This document shows, in pieces, positions 17,133-26,061 of a stretch of DNA of 64,000 nucleotides. A program made the translations under genes and the position numbers. The notes below the pieces were generated by a model, which was given only the letters and a program-made list of their open reading frames with translations, was not told where the DNA came from and did not search any database. Source of the stretch: CAVVEQ01 sp963802095 (lineage in GTDB: Bacteria; Chloroflexota; Anaerolineae; Anaerolineales; Anaerolineaceae); contig CAWDHI010000006.1 in the NCBI GenBank assembly GCA_963802095.1, forward strand, positions 62,001 through 126,000, read 5' to 3'. Numbering within the stretch: position 1 is the stretch's first letter; every line of letters begins with the position of its first letter.

Positions 17133-18152
17133 TTACCAGTAATTCTGCTGCTTGGCGCTATGAAGCACCCAGAAAAAGAATGGCGCGCCGATGAGGGCGG
17201 TGACGATACCCACAGGCAACACCTGGGGAGATAGTATGGTCCGGGCGATGGCATCCGCCCCGAGCAACATGGCTGCGCCGCAGATCATCGAAAGCGGCAG
17301 CAAGTGGCGGTGGTCGGATGTCCACGCCAGGCGGATCAGGTGCGGGACGATGAGCCCAACGAACGCTATTATCCCTGCGAAGGCCACTGCTGCTGCGGTG
17401 GCCAGGGTGGCGGCGAAAACGATCCAAACCCGGGCGGTTCCCACCCGTAATCCCAATTGGGCTGCCTGCTCCTCGCCGAACTGCAGCACGTTGAGCGGGT
17501 GCCCCATAAACAACAGGATGGCCAACCCGGCAGCGATATAGGGGAAAGCGGCGATCACCGGCGGCCAGCCAGCCAGGGTGGATCCGCCCAGCATCCAGAC
17601 CACTGCCCTGCGCAGCTCGCCGGTGGAGTTGATCATCACGAAAGAGGTGAGCGCGGTGGCGAAGGAGCTGGCAGCCACGCCTGCCAGGATCAGGTTGGTG
17701 ACCGGCACGGTCTTCCCCACCCTTGCCAATGCATAGACGATGACCACCGTAACCAGGGCTGCCAGGAAAGCCGCCATGGGAACGAGAAAAAGCCCCAGGG
17801 TGGAGGTGGCAGGCCGGATCGTCATGGCTATGACCGCGCCGAGCCCGGCGCCGGATGCCACCCCGATCAAATACGGATCGGCTAAAGGATTCCGAAAGAG
17901 ACCCTGGTAAGCACCCCCGCTTGAAGCCAGGGCAGCGCCCACCATAACCAGCATCACCATCCGAGGCAGGCGCAGGTCAACCACTATGGAGCGGAAGACG
18001 GTCGCATCGCCATTGCTGGAGCCCACCCCGAATAGAATTCGGATAAGTTCCTTGGGAGGGACGAAAACGCTGCCGATGGCGATGCTGAGCATCACCGCCC
18101 CTGCCAGCAGGGCAATGGAAATCAGGTAGGGGCGAACCAGGCTCGTTTTCAT
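17133..18152 (-). CDS. btuC: Cobalamin-type ABC importer, FecCD/BtuC permease
   Basis: 339 aa with about 10 membrane helices. LRLPRMVMLVMVGAALASSG and GLFRNPLADPYLIGVASGAG are the N-terminal hallmarks of FecCD permeases, and GLIVPHLIRL the EAA-like loop that contacts the ATPase. It forms the membrane channel for the substrate delivered by the lipoprotein encoded 10 bases upstream. Confidence 0.92.
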   Translation of the reverse strand: MKTSLVRPYLISIALLAGAVMLSIAIGSVFVPPKELIRILFGVGSSNGDATVFRSIVVDLRLPRMVMLVMVGAALASSGGAYQGLFRNPLADPYLIGVASGAGLGAVIAMTIRPATSTLGLFLVPMAAFLAALVTVVIVYALARVGKTVPVTNLILAGVAASSFATALTSFVMINSTGELRRAVVWMLGGSTLAGWPPVIAAFPYIAAGLAILLFMGHPLNVLQFGEEQAAQLGLRVGTARVWIVFAATLATAAAVAFAGIIAFVGLIVPHLIRLAWTSDHRHLLPLSMICGAAMLLGADAIARTILSPQVLPVGIVTALIGAPFFFWVLHSAKQQNYW

Positions 18153-18162
18153 CTTTCCGGGA

Positions 18163-19089
18163 TTATTTTTCGAAGGCTTCGGGGTGGATCAATTGCGCAA
18201 GAATTTCGAGACCATCCACCAGGCGCGGACCAGGGCGGCTGACCAGGTCGTCGTTGAATGGCACCACAGAACCATTATTAACTGCAGAAAGACTTGCCCA
18301 TCCCTGGCGCGCAGCCACCTGGCTTGCATCCACACCGTAGTTGGAATCCCCGAGGATGATGAGATCGGGATCTTTTACCAGCAACGATTCCAGGCTTATC
18401 TGGGCAAAGTCAGCCCCCAGGTCATCGCCGGCATTCATTCCACCAGCCATCCCGATCAGGTTGGCGAGGAAGGTACCCGAACCGGTCGTCCACGGTTGGG
18501 CGGGGTCGGAACCATCCAATTCATAAAAAACGACCGGCCTGGACCCGACAGAAGAAATCGCGTTTTCCACCGCTTCCACGCGGGTTTTCAGGGATTTGAT
18601 CAGATCGTCTGCCTGGCTGCTCCTGCCCGAGAGGGAGCCAACGACAGCCAGGTTCTGGTAGAGCCCTTCAAGGTCGTTCGGATTTGGCAGCAAGTAGACC
18701 CTTAGGTCCAATTGCTCGAGAGAATTAACCTGCTCGGGAGTATTCAGGGAAGATGCCAGAACTAGATCCGGCTTGAGCGCCGCGATCTGTTCGAAATTGT
18801 AATTACCCATCGAACCGCCAATGCTGGGAATGGAAGCCGCCTCCGCAGGGTAGTTGCTGAACTCGTCGCGACCGACCACTTGGTCAGCGGCACCCAGGGC
18901 GAAGAGGATCTCGGTGTTTGAGGGTGCCAGCGAAACGATCCGCCGGGTCGGCGCGGTGATCTTCACCTCCCTGCCCAACCCATCGGTCAGCACCATGTTT
19001 TGGGAGCCGGTGTCTGCTTTTGGGGCACAAGCGACCAGGAGAACAAGCATTACGATAACGATCGAAATTACAGGGATGATTCTCTTCAT
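18163..19089 (-). CDS. btuF: Cobalamin-type ABC importer, substrate-binding lipoprotein
   Basis: 308 aa. Signal peptide with lipobox LVAC (Cys21), then APTRRIVSLAPSNTEILFALG, the standard start of BtuF/FhuD helical-backbone binding proteins, and GRDEFSNYPAEA. It should capture a corrinoid outside the membrane and hand it to BtuC. First gene of the operon, located directly after a cobalamin riboswitch and terminator, so expression should fall when adenosylcobalamin is plentiful. Confidence 0.92.
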   Translation of the reverse strand: MKRIIPVISIVIVMLVLLVACAPKADTGSQNMVLTDGLGREVKITAPTRRIVSLAPSNTEILFALGAADQVVGRDEFSNYPAEAASIPSIGGSMGNYNFEQIAALKPDLVLASSLNTPEQVNSLEQLDLRVYLLPNPNDLEGLYQNLAVVGSLSGRSSQADDLIKSLKTRVEAVENAISSVGSRPVVFYELDGSDPAQPWTTGSGTFLANLIGMAGGMNAGDDLGADFAQISLESLLVKDPDLIILGDSNYGVDASQVAARQGWASLSAVNNGSVVPFNDDLVSRPGPRLVDGLEILAQLIHPEAFEK

Positions 19090-19116
19090 TGTTATTCTAT
19101 CCTTTTTAATTTTGGA

Positions 19117-19146
19117 ATAAAAAAACCTCTGCCTGGAAGACAGAGG
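19117..19146 (-). terminator. Riboswitch expression-platform terminator before btuF
   Basis: On the minus strand CCTCTG (19146-19141) pairs with CAGAGG (19131-19126) and is followed by seven T. It lies between the cobalamin aptamer and the btuF start, as expected for transcriptional control. Confidence 0.8.
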
Positions 19147-19316
<170 letters not shown>

Positions 19317-19324
19317 TTGAGAAT

Positions 19325-19353
19325 ATTCTAGCGAGGTTTTCTCCTTCCGTCAA
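19325..19353 (-). promoter_or_regulatory. Sigma-70 promoter of the btuFCD operon
   Basis: On the minus strand TTGACG (19353-19348), a 17-base spacer and TAGAAT (19330-19325). The start would be near 19318, exactly at the 5' edge of the riboswitch. Confidence 0.7.
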
Positions 19354-19501
19354 GGAAATGGAGGAAAAAAAGGAATTTCGCATCAATTCATGAAAATGGT
19401 CGCGATAATAATTATTGGATCAATTTGGTAATGGGTTTCTGCTAAGATTGGCTTTGAATATCTTTTTTGATTCCATTTGAATATGATTTCGAGGAGGGAA
19501 T

Positions 19502-19852
19502 ATGTCTATCAAGGAAATGCTTAAAATGATGTTCACGCCAGCACCAGGCTGGAAAAAGCAAGTGGAAACAGAGGGAAAGCAGGCGCGAGCGGTGGTGATG
19601 TGCGATCCGGAAAATATTTCCCAGGGGTTCGGTTATAAAGGCCGGGACGGGTGGCTGGATATCGATGTTGAGGTGGAACCCGATAACGATCCACCATTCG
19701 ACGGAAAAATGAAATGTCAGCTTACCGCATCAATGGCGCTCACTCGGGGAATGACCGTGAATATCCGCTATGACCCGAAAGACAAATCGAAGATTCTGTT
19801 GATGGATGATGTCAACCAGCTCTTTTATTCACGGATGATCCAACCTCAATAA
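19502..19852 (+). CDS. Conserved hypothetical protein, 116 aa
   Basis: I do not recognise this protein. ATG at 19502 is preceded by GAGGAGGG 4 to 11 bases upstream. It has no signal peptide or membrane segment; composition is charged and beta-rich. A central stretch (WLDIDVEVEPDNDPPFDG) followed by alternating hydrophobic positions and MTVNIRYDPKDKSKILL suggests a small beta-barrel or sandwich with a shape like the soluble domain seen in some DUF3592-type proteins, but this is weak. Single gene. Confidence 0.7.
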   Translation: MSIKEMLKMMFTPAPGWKKQVETEGKQARAVVMCDPENISQGFGYKGRDGWLDIDVEVEPDNDPPFDGKMKCQLTASMALTRGMTVNIRYDPKDKSKILLMDDVNQLFYSRMIQPQ

Positions 19853-19881
19853 ATCGGTCTCCCGGCATGTAATGGTATAAA

Positions 19882-19904
19882 AACCCTGCCGAGATGGCAG
19901 GGTT
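19882..19904. terminator. Terminator between convergent genes
   Basis: AACCCTGCC (19882-19890) and GGCAGGGTT (19896-19904), perfect 9-base stem with loop GAGAT. On the minus strand it is followed by five T, so it mainly ends the LysM operon arriving from the right. Confidence 0.75.
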
Positions 19905-19916
19905 GGGAGGCCTGGC

Positions 19917-20693
19917 TTATGGCCTGGCTTTCCGTTTGATGCCAGTGGATTTTTTGGCGGTTGGTTTCGTCGATGGTGGGGAGGTTTTTCGGGCGGAAGT
20001 TGTTTTTGAGGTTGATTTGGAAGCACCGGTTTTTTTTGAAACTGCGTAGGCGGTAACAGCTCCCAGAAGCGCACCTCCGATCAGTTTGGCGGATTGCGCG
20101 CGCTGGGGTGATTCTCCGAGAGGGCTGCCGGAAATGATCGCGTCCATTATCGCTTCGGACCCGCTTGCCCCGCGCTGTTGGGCGCTCATATAAGCCATCC
20201 CTCCCCGCATCAGGTCATCTGCATCGATAATGGGTCCGTCCTTTTGGGGTTTTGAGGATTGCGCTGAAGCAATATCGTCGCCTGCGAATGATCCCAAAAG
20301 AGCGCTTATCAGGTCAGTTCCCTGCTGGGTAACTGGCGCCTGGGGAGCTTGACCTCCGCTTAGGAGCGTTGTGATCAGTTCCATGGCATTATCTGAATTC
20401 AAGGATTTACCCTGGAATTGTTGAGAAGCCGTATCCAAAGCACCTGCATATACCTGGGCTGATCCGCTGTTTGCCTGCGATCTTACCATTCTACCTGCGT
20501 AGGCAAGCTGATCGGAGGGGGGTGCTTTTGGTTTTTCTGCGATCGCCTGGTTGATCAAACTGAAGATCTGCACCATGTTGTCGCCATGGTTTTGATTATA
20601 GGAATCCGTCTGGTTGAGGGCTCCCTGGTTCTGAGATAAAGCCGTGGCAGCAGCCCCGAAAAGATCGGCAAGATTTATTTGATTTGTTGCCAT
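19917..20693 (-). CDS. Uncharacterised protein with a basic Lys/Ser/Thr-rich tail
   Basis: 258 aa; family not recognised. The first 215 residues are Ala/Gln/Ser-rich and mostly helical in appearance (NLADLFGAAATALSQNQ; DADDLMRGGMAYMSAQQRG). A glycine/alanine-rich hydrophobic stretch near 205-218 (GGALLGAVTAYAVS) is followed by a disordered tail rich in K, S, T and P, as in histone-H1-like or nucleic-acid-binding tails. It begins 8 bases after the stop of a LysM gene, so the two are probably cotranscribed. A cell-envelope or DNA-linked role cannot be decided. Confidence 0.65.
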   Translation of the reverse strand: MATNQINLADLFGAAATALSQNQGALNQTDSYNQNHGDNMVQIFSLINQAIAEKPKAPPSDQLAYAGRMVRSQANSGSAQVYAGALDTASQQFQGKSLNSDNAMELITTLLSGGQAPQAPVTQQGTDLISALLGSFAGDDIASAQSSKPQKDGPIIDADDLMRGGMAYMSAQQRGASGSEAIMDAIISGSPLGESPQRAQSAKLIGGALLGAVTAYAVSKKTGASKSTSKTTSARKTSPPSTKPTAKKSTGIKRKARP

Positions 20694-20701
20694 GAGAACT
20701 C

Positions 20702-21076
20702 TTACTTCTTTTCTTTCAAGTTATCAGGTAATTCCGGGATAACGAGTTCCATCCCAACTCGTACATGGGCAGGATTATCACCGATCTGTTCCTTGTTGGC
20801 TTCGTAGATCACCATCCAGTAATCCCGGGTTGCGTGACCATAATACTTTAATGAGAGATGGCTGAGGGTTTCCTCGGAAGTGAGCTTGTGGGTGGTGATG
20901 ATCTTGGGGGCAGTTTGAGCTTTATTGTACGCCTGGATATCCTGGCGCATTTTTTCCTCCTTGGCCAGATCTTCGGCGGATTTGGTTGGAGTTGCCCCGG
21001 CTTTTTTATCTGCTTCCAATTTCCGGTAAAAAGCGTCTGCTTCGGCGGCAGTTTCGAACTTCATATCATCGGACAT
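20702..21076 (-). CDS. LysM-domain protein
   Basis: 124 aa. The C-terminal half (about 60-118) is a LysM module: HKLTSEETLSHLSLKYYGHA, followed by YWMVIYEANKEQIGDNP and the closing VRVGMELVIPELP. No signal peptide is visible, so it resembles cytoplasmic LysM proteins or tail/baseplate-type LysM hub proteins rather than a secreted wall enzyme. The N-terminal 55 residues are charged and helical. RBS AGGAGG before the ATG at 21076. Confidence 0.82.
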   Translation of the reverse strand: MSDDMKFETAAEADAFYRKLEADKKAGATPTKSAEDLAKEEKMRQDIQAYNKAQTAPKIITTHKLTSEETLSHLSLKYYGHATRDYWMVIYEANKEQIGDNPAHVRVGMELVIPELPDNLKEKK

Positions 21077-21187
21077 AATAGCCTCCTATTTTTGAGTTAA
21101 ATCTAGCCATAGCTTATTGAAAGCATTGTAACGAATTAAAACAGGGAGGTCAATTAGCAGAAGGTATTGCCATCCGATGATCTGAAA

Positions 21188-23935
21188 TTATTTATGATCC
21201 AGGAGTTGAATCAAACCGGAAGACCCATCCAGGCTGATGCGCTGACCGGTGAAAAGCCTGGTGGTGGCTTCATGGACCCCAACAACAGCTGGTATGCCAT
21301 ATTCCCGGGCGACAACCGCCCCATGGGTCATCATCCCGCCCACCTCCAATATCAACCCTCCGGCGGTGAGAAAGAGCGGCGTCCAGGAAGGGTCGGTTCC
21401 CGGGCAGACCATGATCTCGCCGGGCTGCAGGTTGGCGGTTCGCGGGTCGAGGACCACACGCACCAATCCTTCCACGCGTCCCGGGGAGACCGGGCTGCCG
21501 TTCAGCCGGGTGGAATCTGATGTTTGCGATACCATCCCCTCGTAGATAGTGCGACCGTCGCTGAGGATCATGCGTGGCACCTGCCCGCGCTTCTTCTCAG
21601 ACTCATAGATATCCCGGCGTGATTGGATCAAGGTTGCCCAATCACCCTTCTCCCCAGAGGTAAAACACACCAACTCCTTGAAACTTAGGAAAAAGATATC
21701 ATGTGGTCGAAGAAGTTCCCCGGTCGAAACAAGCGCTGCGGCATTTTCGAGAAGCGCTTCGCGGATGAGCCCCATCAAGCGGACCGCGAAGAACTTTGGG
21801 TTCTCCCGGACGCCCATCAACTGGCGGGCGCGGCCTGCGAAGAAGCGAACCTGCTTCGATCTAATCCAACCATGTTTGCGCTGGCGGGCTTCATCGGAAA
21901 GTATCTCGATGGCTTGATTGGCGCTTTCCACTCCTGATCGAAAAACCGCATCCGGAGCCCGGGAGGGATCTTTGATACGCACCAAACCTTTGAGGCTCTC
22001 AAAAATGCCGGTGGGATTCTCAACCCAGCGTGGGCGGCCAATATCGATCTCCCCAAGACCTCTGAGCCCATATTTATACAGGAATCCTTCCACCGACTTT
22101 GTGATTTCAGAACTGAATTCAGAATGTTGATATTTTTCTGAAAGGTCCTCCGGGGAGAGCAGTTCAAAATCAGTTTTCGCTCCCGGATCAGCGAGGATCA
22201 CCCGGGCGACCTCCCAGAGGTCCAGGTCCATATGGGTGGTCGGGTTGTTGGGCATCCCACGGGTGACCTCCATTATGAGGTTGGCTTTGGAGTACTGCCC
22301 GCTATCCCCAAAAGTATCCGGGATTTCACTGGCTGCTTTGTGCAAGAAGTTGTAGGATGCCATACCAGAAGCTACACCGGAAACGAACAGTAGAAAGGTT
22401 TTTGGCAGGTAGTTATTGCAGTAATCCTGCATCAACCCAACCGTCTTCTCCAGGCGCTGATGAGCTCCGCCAGGGAGGTGTTCTATACGATCATTCAACA
22501 TTGCCAACAGGTTTTCTCCGTGCTGCACGATCATTTTCCTGCGCTTTTCCGGGGAGAGAATATTAAGTAGAGCATTCCCCGCAAGGGGGAGGAAAGTCAA
22601 AGCCAGGAGAAAGAGCGTTTTAAAGCGGACGCCTTTGTGTTCCGGTTGAAGACGCGGATCATCCATCAGGTTGTTCAATGCCTGGAGGATGGTTGGTTCA
22701 ACGAATTTCAGGGCGATGCTGGCCACCTTGCGTCCGACCGTATTCTTTATGATTGGAGTGTACCGGATCCAAATCCGTTCCCCGGCAGGCAGAAAAACGT
22801 TTTGGTTTTCAGGAGTGATCGTTTTCCGAAGAATTTTTGAGCCCATCACCGCGATGAGGATATTCATGGCATTGCGTCCCATCGGGGTTATAGGGTCCAA
22901 CATACCCTGAACAGCAGCAAAGGAAATGTATACATCCAGCGGGGCGGGGTTGGGGTTGACCGGAAGGGGGAAGATGGATGTGACCGGGCGGCTTTGAAGC
23001 AGGTGGATCATTCCATCCGCTAGACCCCATTCGATATCCTGGGGGATGCCATCGAGGGACTCGACCTGCTTCCCGAGCGCAGCCAGTTGCAGGATCTGTT
23101 CATCGGAAAGCGCCTGGTCGTTGGAGCGATCATTTTCTTCCCTTACCGTTCCGCTTTTTACTGCGGAGCGGATGGAGAGCGCTTTGCTGCCAAGAGTCTT
23201 CGAGACGATCTCAATGCCCAGCGTATCCACAACGTAGTGATCCGGTTCCACCAAGCCGGAGACGAGCGCCTCCCCCAACCCGAAGGTGGCATCGATCACC
23301 ACCTGACTGCGCAACCCGGTGAGCGGGTTGGCGGTGAAAAGCACGCCGGAGACCTCGCTCTGCACCATTTGCTGGATAACGACCGCAAGGCTGATCCCTT
23401 TGTGCGCGATCCCATTCCGGTTCCGGTACCCGATCGCGCGGGCTGTCCACAGGCTGGAGAAACAATCAGTTACTGCCTTGAGCAGCGAGTTTTCATCGAT
23501 AATGTTGAGATAAGTATCCTGCTGACCGGCAAAAGACAGACCTGGCAGATCCTCAGCGGTGGCAGAGGAGCGCACTGCCACGGGTGGTTTACCCAGAGAG
23601 GAATAGGCTTCGAGCAATTGCGCTGTGATCGAAGCCGGGAGTTTTTGCGGGGTAAATAATTTGCGGATCCGGCGGGAGGAACCCTCCAGAACCTCAAGGG
23701 CTTGTTCCTGCTCGTTGGGGAGGAGATCCAGGATGATTAATCCCAGTGAATTCTCCTCGACAAAGTGTTGGTATGCTGCGGTGGAGAGGATGAATCCTGC
23801 GGGTACAGGCAGCCCTGCGGATGCAAGCCTTACCAGGTTAGCACCCTTGCCCCCGGCAAGGGGGGTCAGGTCTTCAGGCTTGGTTTCAGCAGGTGCAAGT
23901 GGAATGATCCAGAACTGGTTTTGCTTGGACACCAT
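21188..23935 (-). CDS. PEP-synthase / rifampin-phosphotransferase-like dikinase
   Basis: 915 aa. N-terminal ATP-grasp domain (about 1-335): GGKGANLVRLASAGLPVPAGF, RSSATAEDLPGLSFAGQQDT and GVLFTANPLTG are PEP synthase signatures. A long middle domain (about 340-800) has no PEP/pyruvate TIM barrel. The C-terminal swivelling His domain (about 815-915) has the phospho-accepting His at about 871 in GGMMTHGAVVAREYGIP. ATP-grasp, variable acceptor domain, His domain is the order of rifampin phosphotransferase (Rph), which phosphorylates an antibiotic; a PEP-synthase-like enzyme with another acceptor is the alternative. Single gene. Confidence 0.85.
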   Translation of the reverse strand: MVSKQNQFWIIPLAPAETKPEDLTPLAGGKGANLVRLASAGLPVPAGFILSTAAYQHFVEENSLGLIILDLLPNEQEQALEVLEGSSRRIRKLFTPQKLPASITAQLLEAYSSLGKPPVAVRSSATAEDLPGLSFAGQQDTYLNIIDENSLLKAVTDCFSSLWTARAIGYRNRNGIAHKGISLAVVIQQMVQSEVSGVLFTANPLTGLRSQVVIDATFGLGEALVSGLVEPDHYVVDTLGIEIVSKTLGSKALSIRSAVKSGTVREENDRSNDQALSDEQILQLAALGKQVESLDGIPQDIEWGLADGMIHLLQSRPVTSIFPLPVNPNPAPLDVYISFAAVQGMLDPITPMGRNAMNILIAVMGSKILRKTITPENQNVFLPAGERIWIRYTPIIKNTVGRKVASIALKFVEPTILQALNNLMDDPRLQPEHKGVRFKTLFLLALTFLPLAGNALLNILSPEKRRKMIVQHGENLLAMLNDRIEHLPGGAHQRLEKTVGLMQDYCNNYLPKTFLLFVSGVASGMASYNFLHKAASEIPDTFGDSGQYSKANLIMEVTRGMPNNPTTHMDLDLWEVARVILADPGAKTDFELLSPEDLSEKYQHSEFSSEITKSVEGFLYKYGLRGLGEIDIGRPRWVENPTGIFESLKGLVRIKDPSRAPDAVFRSGVESANQAIEILSDEARQRKHGWIRSKQVRFFAGRARQLMGVRENPKFFAVRLMGLIREALLENAAALVSTGELLRPHDIFFLSFKELVCFTSGEKGDWATLIQSRRDIYESEKKRGQVPRMILSDGRTIYEGMVSQTSDSTRLNGSPVSPGRVEGLVRVVLDPRTANLQPGEIMVCPGTDPSWTPLFLTAGGLILEVGGMMTHGAVVAREYGIPAVVGVHEATTRLFTGQRISLDGSSGLIQLLDHK

Positions 23936-24046
23936 TGGAAGCCTTGAAAATTGGATTGAAGACCAATGTTGAGTGTGATTGTATACCCATTTGATTCAAC
24001 GGGTATAAGCGTAGTTATAATAGAAAGAAAACCAAAGGAGATACCC

Positions 24047-24451
24047 ATGATCGGAGAATTACCTGAACCAGTCTTGAAAGCCCTGCTTGAAACTATCCCC
24101 CTGGAAATATCCATTGTGGATGCCGACGATAAAGTACTCGCTTGGAATAAACACGAAACCAGGGTTTTCAAACGACCGGTTGCCGCCGTGGGGCGGGAAG
24201 TGCGAAAATGCCATCCGGAAAAAAGCATCGCTGCAGTGGAAAAGATCATCAGTGAAATGAAAGCCGGCACCCGGGAGAAAGCCACCTTTTGGATCGAGAC
24301 AACCATGCGTGGCAAGATCGAGCCGACCAAACTGTTGATCGAATATTACGCCCTGCGGGACGCCACCGGGAAATACCTTGGCTGCCTGGAGACCGGGCAG
24401 GATATCACCGGGATCCAAAAATTGACCGGGGAAAAAAGGCTGCTGGATTGA
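24047..24451 (+). CDS. PAS-domain protein (DUF438 C-terminal type)
   Basis: 134 aa from the ATG at 24047 (AAAGGAGAT before it). SIVDADDKVLAWNKHETRVF is a PAS core, followed by GREVRKCHPEKSIAAVEKII, typical of the PAS domain at the end of DUF438 proteins. It is a stand-alone sensor with no output domain; it probably binds a small ligand or partner. Its TGA overlaps the next gene's TTG start by 4 bases. Confidence 0.85.
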   Translation: MIGELPEPVLKALLETIPLEISIVDADDKVLAWNKHETRVFKRPVAAVGREVRKCHPEKSIAAVEKIISEMKAGTREKATFWIETTMRGKIEPTKLLIEYYALRDATGKYLGCLETGQDITGIQKLTGEKRLLD

Positions 24452-24726
24452 CGCTTGATGAAGAAGGGCGGGAACCAAAACTTGAGTTCCCCTGCGAATT
24501 CCCGTTAAAGGTCATCGGGATCAACGACGACGGATTCGAAGCGTTTTCGATAGAGATCGTCCAGCGGCATGTACCCAACCTGGACCGAGGGACGATCTCT
24601 CAAAAAATATCAGAAGGGGGGAAATACCGATCTGTTTCCTTCGTATTCATCGCTGAAAGCCGGGAGCAGATGGATGGGCTCTACCGTGAGCTTACCGCAA
24701 GTGAACGGGTCAAGTGGGTTTTGTGA
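24448..24726 (+). CDS. DUF493 (YbeD-like) family protein
   Basis: 92 aa. I start it at the TTG at 24448, where AAAAGG lies about 8 bases upstream and the start overlaps the previous stop as TTGA; no ATG is available before the conserved core. FPCEFPLKVIGINDDGFEAF and KYRSVSFVFIAESREQMDGL are the beta strands and helix of the ACT-like YbeD fold. Molecular role in this branch is unknown; in E. coli YbeD sits near lipoate genes. Confidence 0.82.
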   Translation: MTLDEEGREPKLEFPCEFPLKVIGINDDGFEAFSIEIVQRHVPNLDRGTISQKISEGGKYRSVSFVFIAESREQMDGLYRELTASERVKWVL

Positions 24727-24750
24727 GAATCCTGGTTTCAGGAGGAAGGC

Positions 24751-25119
24751 ATGGGCTCGACCTGGAAAAAAGCTCCGCAGCAAAACATTGATTTTTTCAA
24801 CAAAGTTCTGGAAAATCACCCGGAAGTGGAAAAACGCAAGATGTTCGGTTATCCCTGCGCCTTTCTGGGTGGGAACATGTTTTTTGGTCTATTTGAAGAA
24901 ACCTATTTCTTGCGGCTCCCAGAAGAGGAGCGCGCCAGGATCAATTCCCTTCACCAGGCTGCTCCGTTTGAACCGTTACCCGGCAGGGCGATGAAAGAAT
25001 ATGTAGCCTTATCCACCGAAGTGATATCTGATGGCGAGGCATTCCAGACCTGGTTTGAAAAATCAATTCTATTCGCCTCCAGTTTACCGGCGAAGGAAAA
25101 AAAGGGAGGGAAGAAATGA
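24751..25119 (+). CDS. TfoX N-terminal-domain protein
   Basis: 122 aa with RBS AGGAGG. RKMFGYPCAFLGGNMFFGLF and FLRLPEEERARI are the core of the TfoX_N family; KEYVAL continues it and a lysine-rich tail ends it. These small stand-alone proteins are widespread and mostly uncharacterised. ATG of the next gene overlaps its stop (ATGA), so it is coupled to a DNA-repair-type gene. Confidence 0.87.
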   Translation: MGSTWKKAPQQNIDFFNKVLENHPEVEKRKMFGYPCAFLGGNMFFGLFEETYFLRLPEEERARINSLHQAAPFEPLPGRAMKEYVALSTEVISDGEAFQTWFEKSILFASSLPAKEKKGGKK

Positions 25120-25442
25120 ACGAACCGCTCTACCCGAAGATATATGCTCTGGTGAGACAAATCCCGAGCGGCAAGGTGGCAAGTTATGGGCAGATCTCAA
25201 AAATCGTTGGCGGCTGCAGTGCCCGCATGGTGGGGTATGCCATGTCGGCTTTGAAAAGCACAAAGGAAATGGAGGATGTTCCCTGGCAGCGGGTTATCAA
25301 CTCGCAGGGAAAGTGCTCCACCTTCGGTGATGGGATCGGCGAATCCATCCAGCGCAAGCTGCTGGTGGCGGAAGGGGTTGAATTCGACGAGCAGGGAAGG
25401 GTTTTCCGCCAAGATCAATGGTGGGTGGAGAGGCCTTTCTGA
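25116..25442 (+). CDS. Alkyltransferase-like protein (ATL), MGMT homologue lacking the active cysteine
   Basis: 108 aa. The O6-alkylguanine-DNA alkyltransferase DNA-binding domain is present (IPSGKVASYGQISKIVGG, SARMVGYAM), but the active-site PCHR reads PWQR at residues 56-59, Trp replacing Cys. This is the defining ATL change: the protein binds O6-alkylguanine lesions without repairing them and hands them to nucleotide-excision repair. It is part of the small operon 24047-26061. Confidence 0.92.
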   Translation: MNEPLYPKIYALVRQIPSGKVASYGQISKIVGGCSARMVGYAMSALKSTKEMEDVPWQRVINSQGKCSTFGDGIGESIQRKLLVAEGVEFDEQGRVFRQDQWWVERPF

Positions 25443-25449
25443 GCCCGAC

Positions 25450-26061
25450 ATGCCGATCCTATTCTTAATCAGACACGGGGAGAATGATTTCACCGGCAAA
25501 CGTCTGGTGGGAAGAAGGCCTGGCGTGCATCTCAACGACCGCGGTCGGGAACAAGCCGCCCTGGTCGCAGAATCCTTGAAATCCGTTAAATTCCGAAGGA
25601 TATATTCCAGCCCGCTGGAGCGGGCGGTTGAAACCGCGGAGCCGCTTTCGCAGGCACTGGGTAAAAAGATCACCCGGTTGGATCTGCTGGCGGAGGTGGA
25701 TTTCGGTACATGGACCGGGCAAACCCTGCGATCGCTGCGAAAACTGCCTGAATGGCAGGACCTGATGAGCGACCCGGAGTGGGGCTTTCCCGGCGGGGAA
25801 TCCCTGCCCGGGGTGCGGGAACGGGTGCGCTGGATGCTCGCGGAGGTGACCGGATCCGAAGGGAAGAATGACCGGATCGCGCTCTTCACCCATGGCGATA
25901 TCATCCGCCTGGCGATGGAAAACCTTCTAGAAATGCCTGCGGGGGGATTCCACAGATTCCATGTCGATACGGGTTCGCTGACGATCGCGGCCTGCGGGGA
26001 GGGCAAACCTCGCCTGATGGCGTTCAACCTCCAACCGCCGTATGTTCTTCCGGAATTTTAA
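25450..26061 (+). CDS. Histidine phosphatase family (phosphoglycerate-mutase-like)
   Basis: 203 aa from the ATG at 25450, 7 bases after the ATL stop. LFLIRHGENDFTGKRLVGR carries the RHG catalytic histidine, ERAVETAEPL and VALFTHGD-type segment (IALFTHGDIIRLA) the second histidine. Broad phosphomonoesterase; the last member of a histidine-phosphatase operon with DNA-damage genes. Substrate not predictable; cobalamin-pathway CobC and sugar phosphatases belong to the same family. Confidence 0.9.
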   Translation: MPILFLIRHGENDFTGKRLVGRRPGVHLNDRGREQAALVAESLKSVKFRRIYSSPLERAVETAEPLSQALGKKITRLDLLAEVDFGTWTGQTLRSLRKLPEWQDLMSDPEWGFPGGESLPGVRERVRWMLAEVTGSEGKNDRIALFTHGDIIRLAMENLLEMPAGGFHRFHVDTGSLTIAACGEGKPRLMAFNLQPPYVLPEF

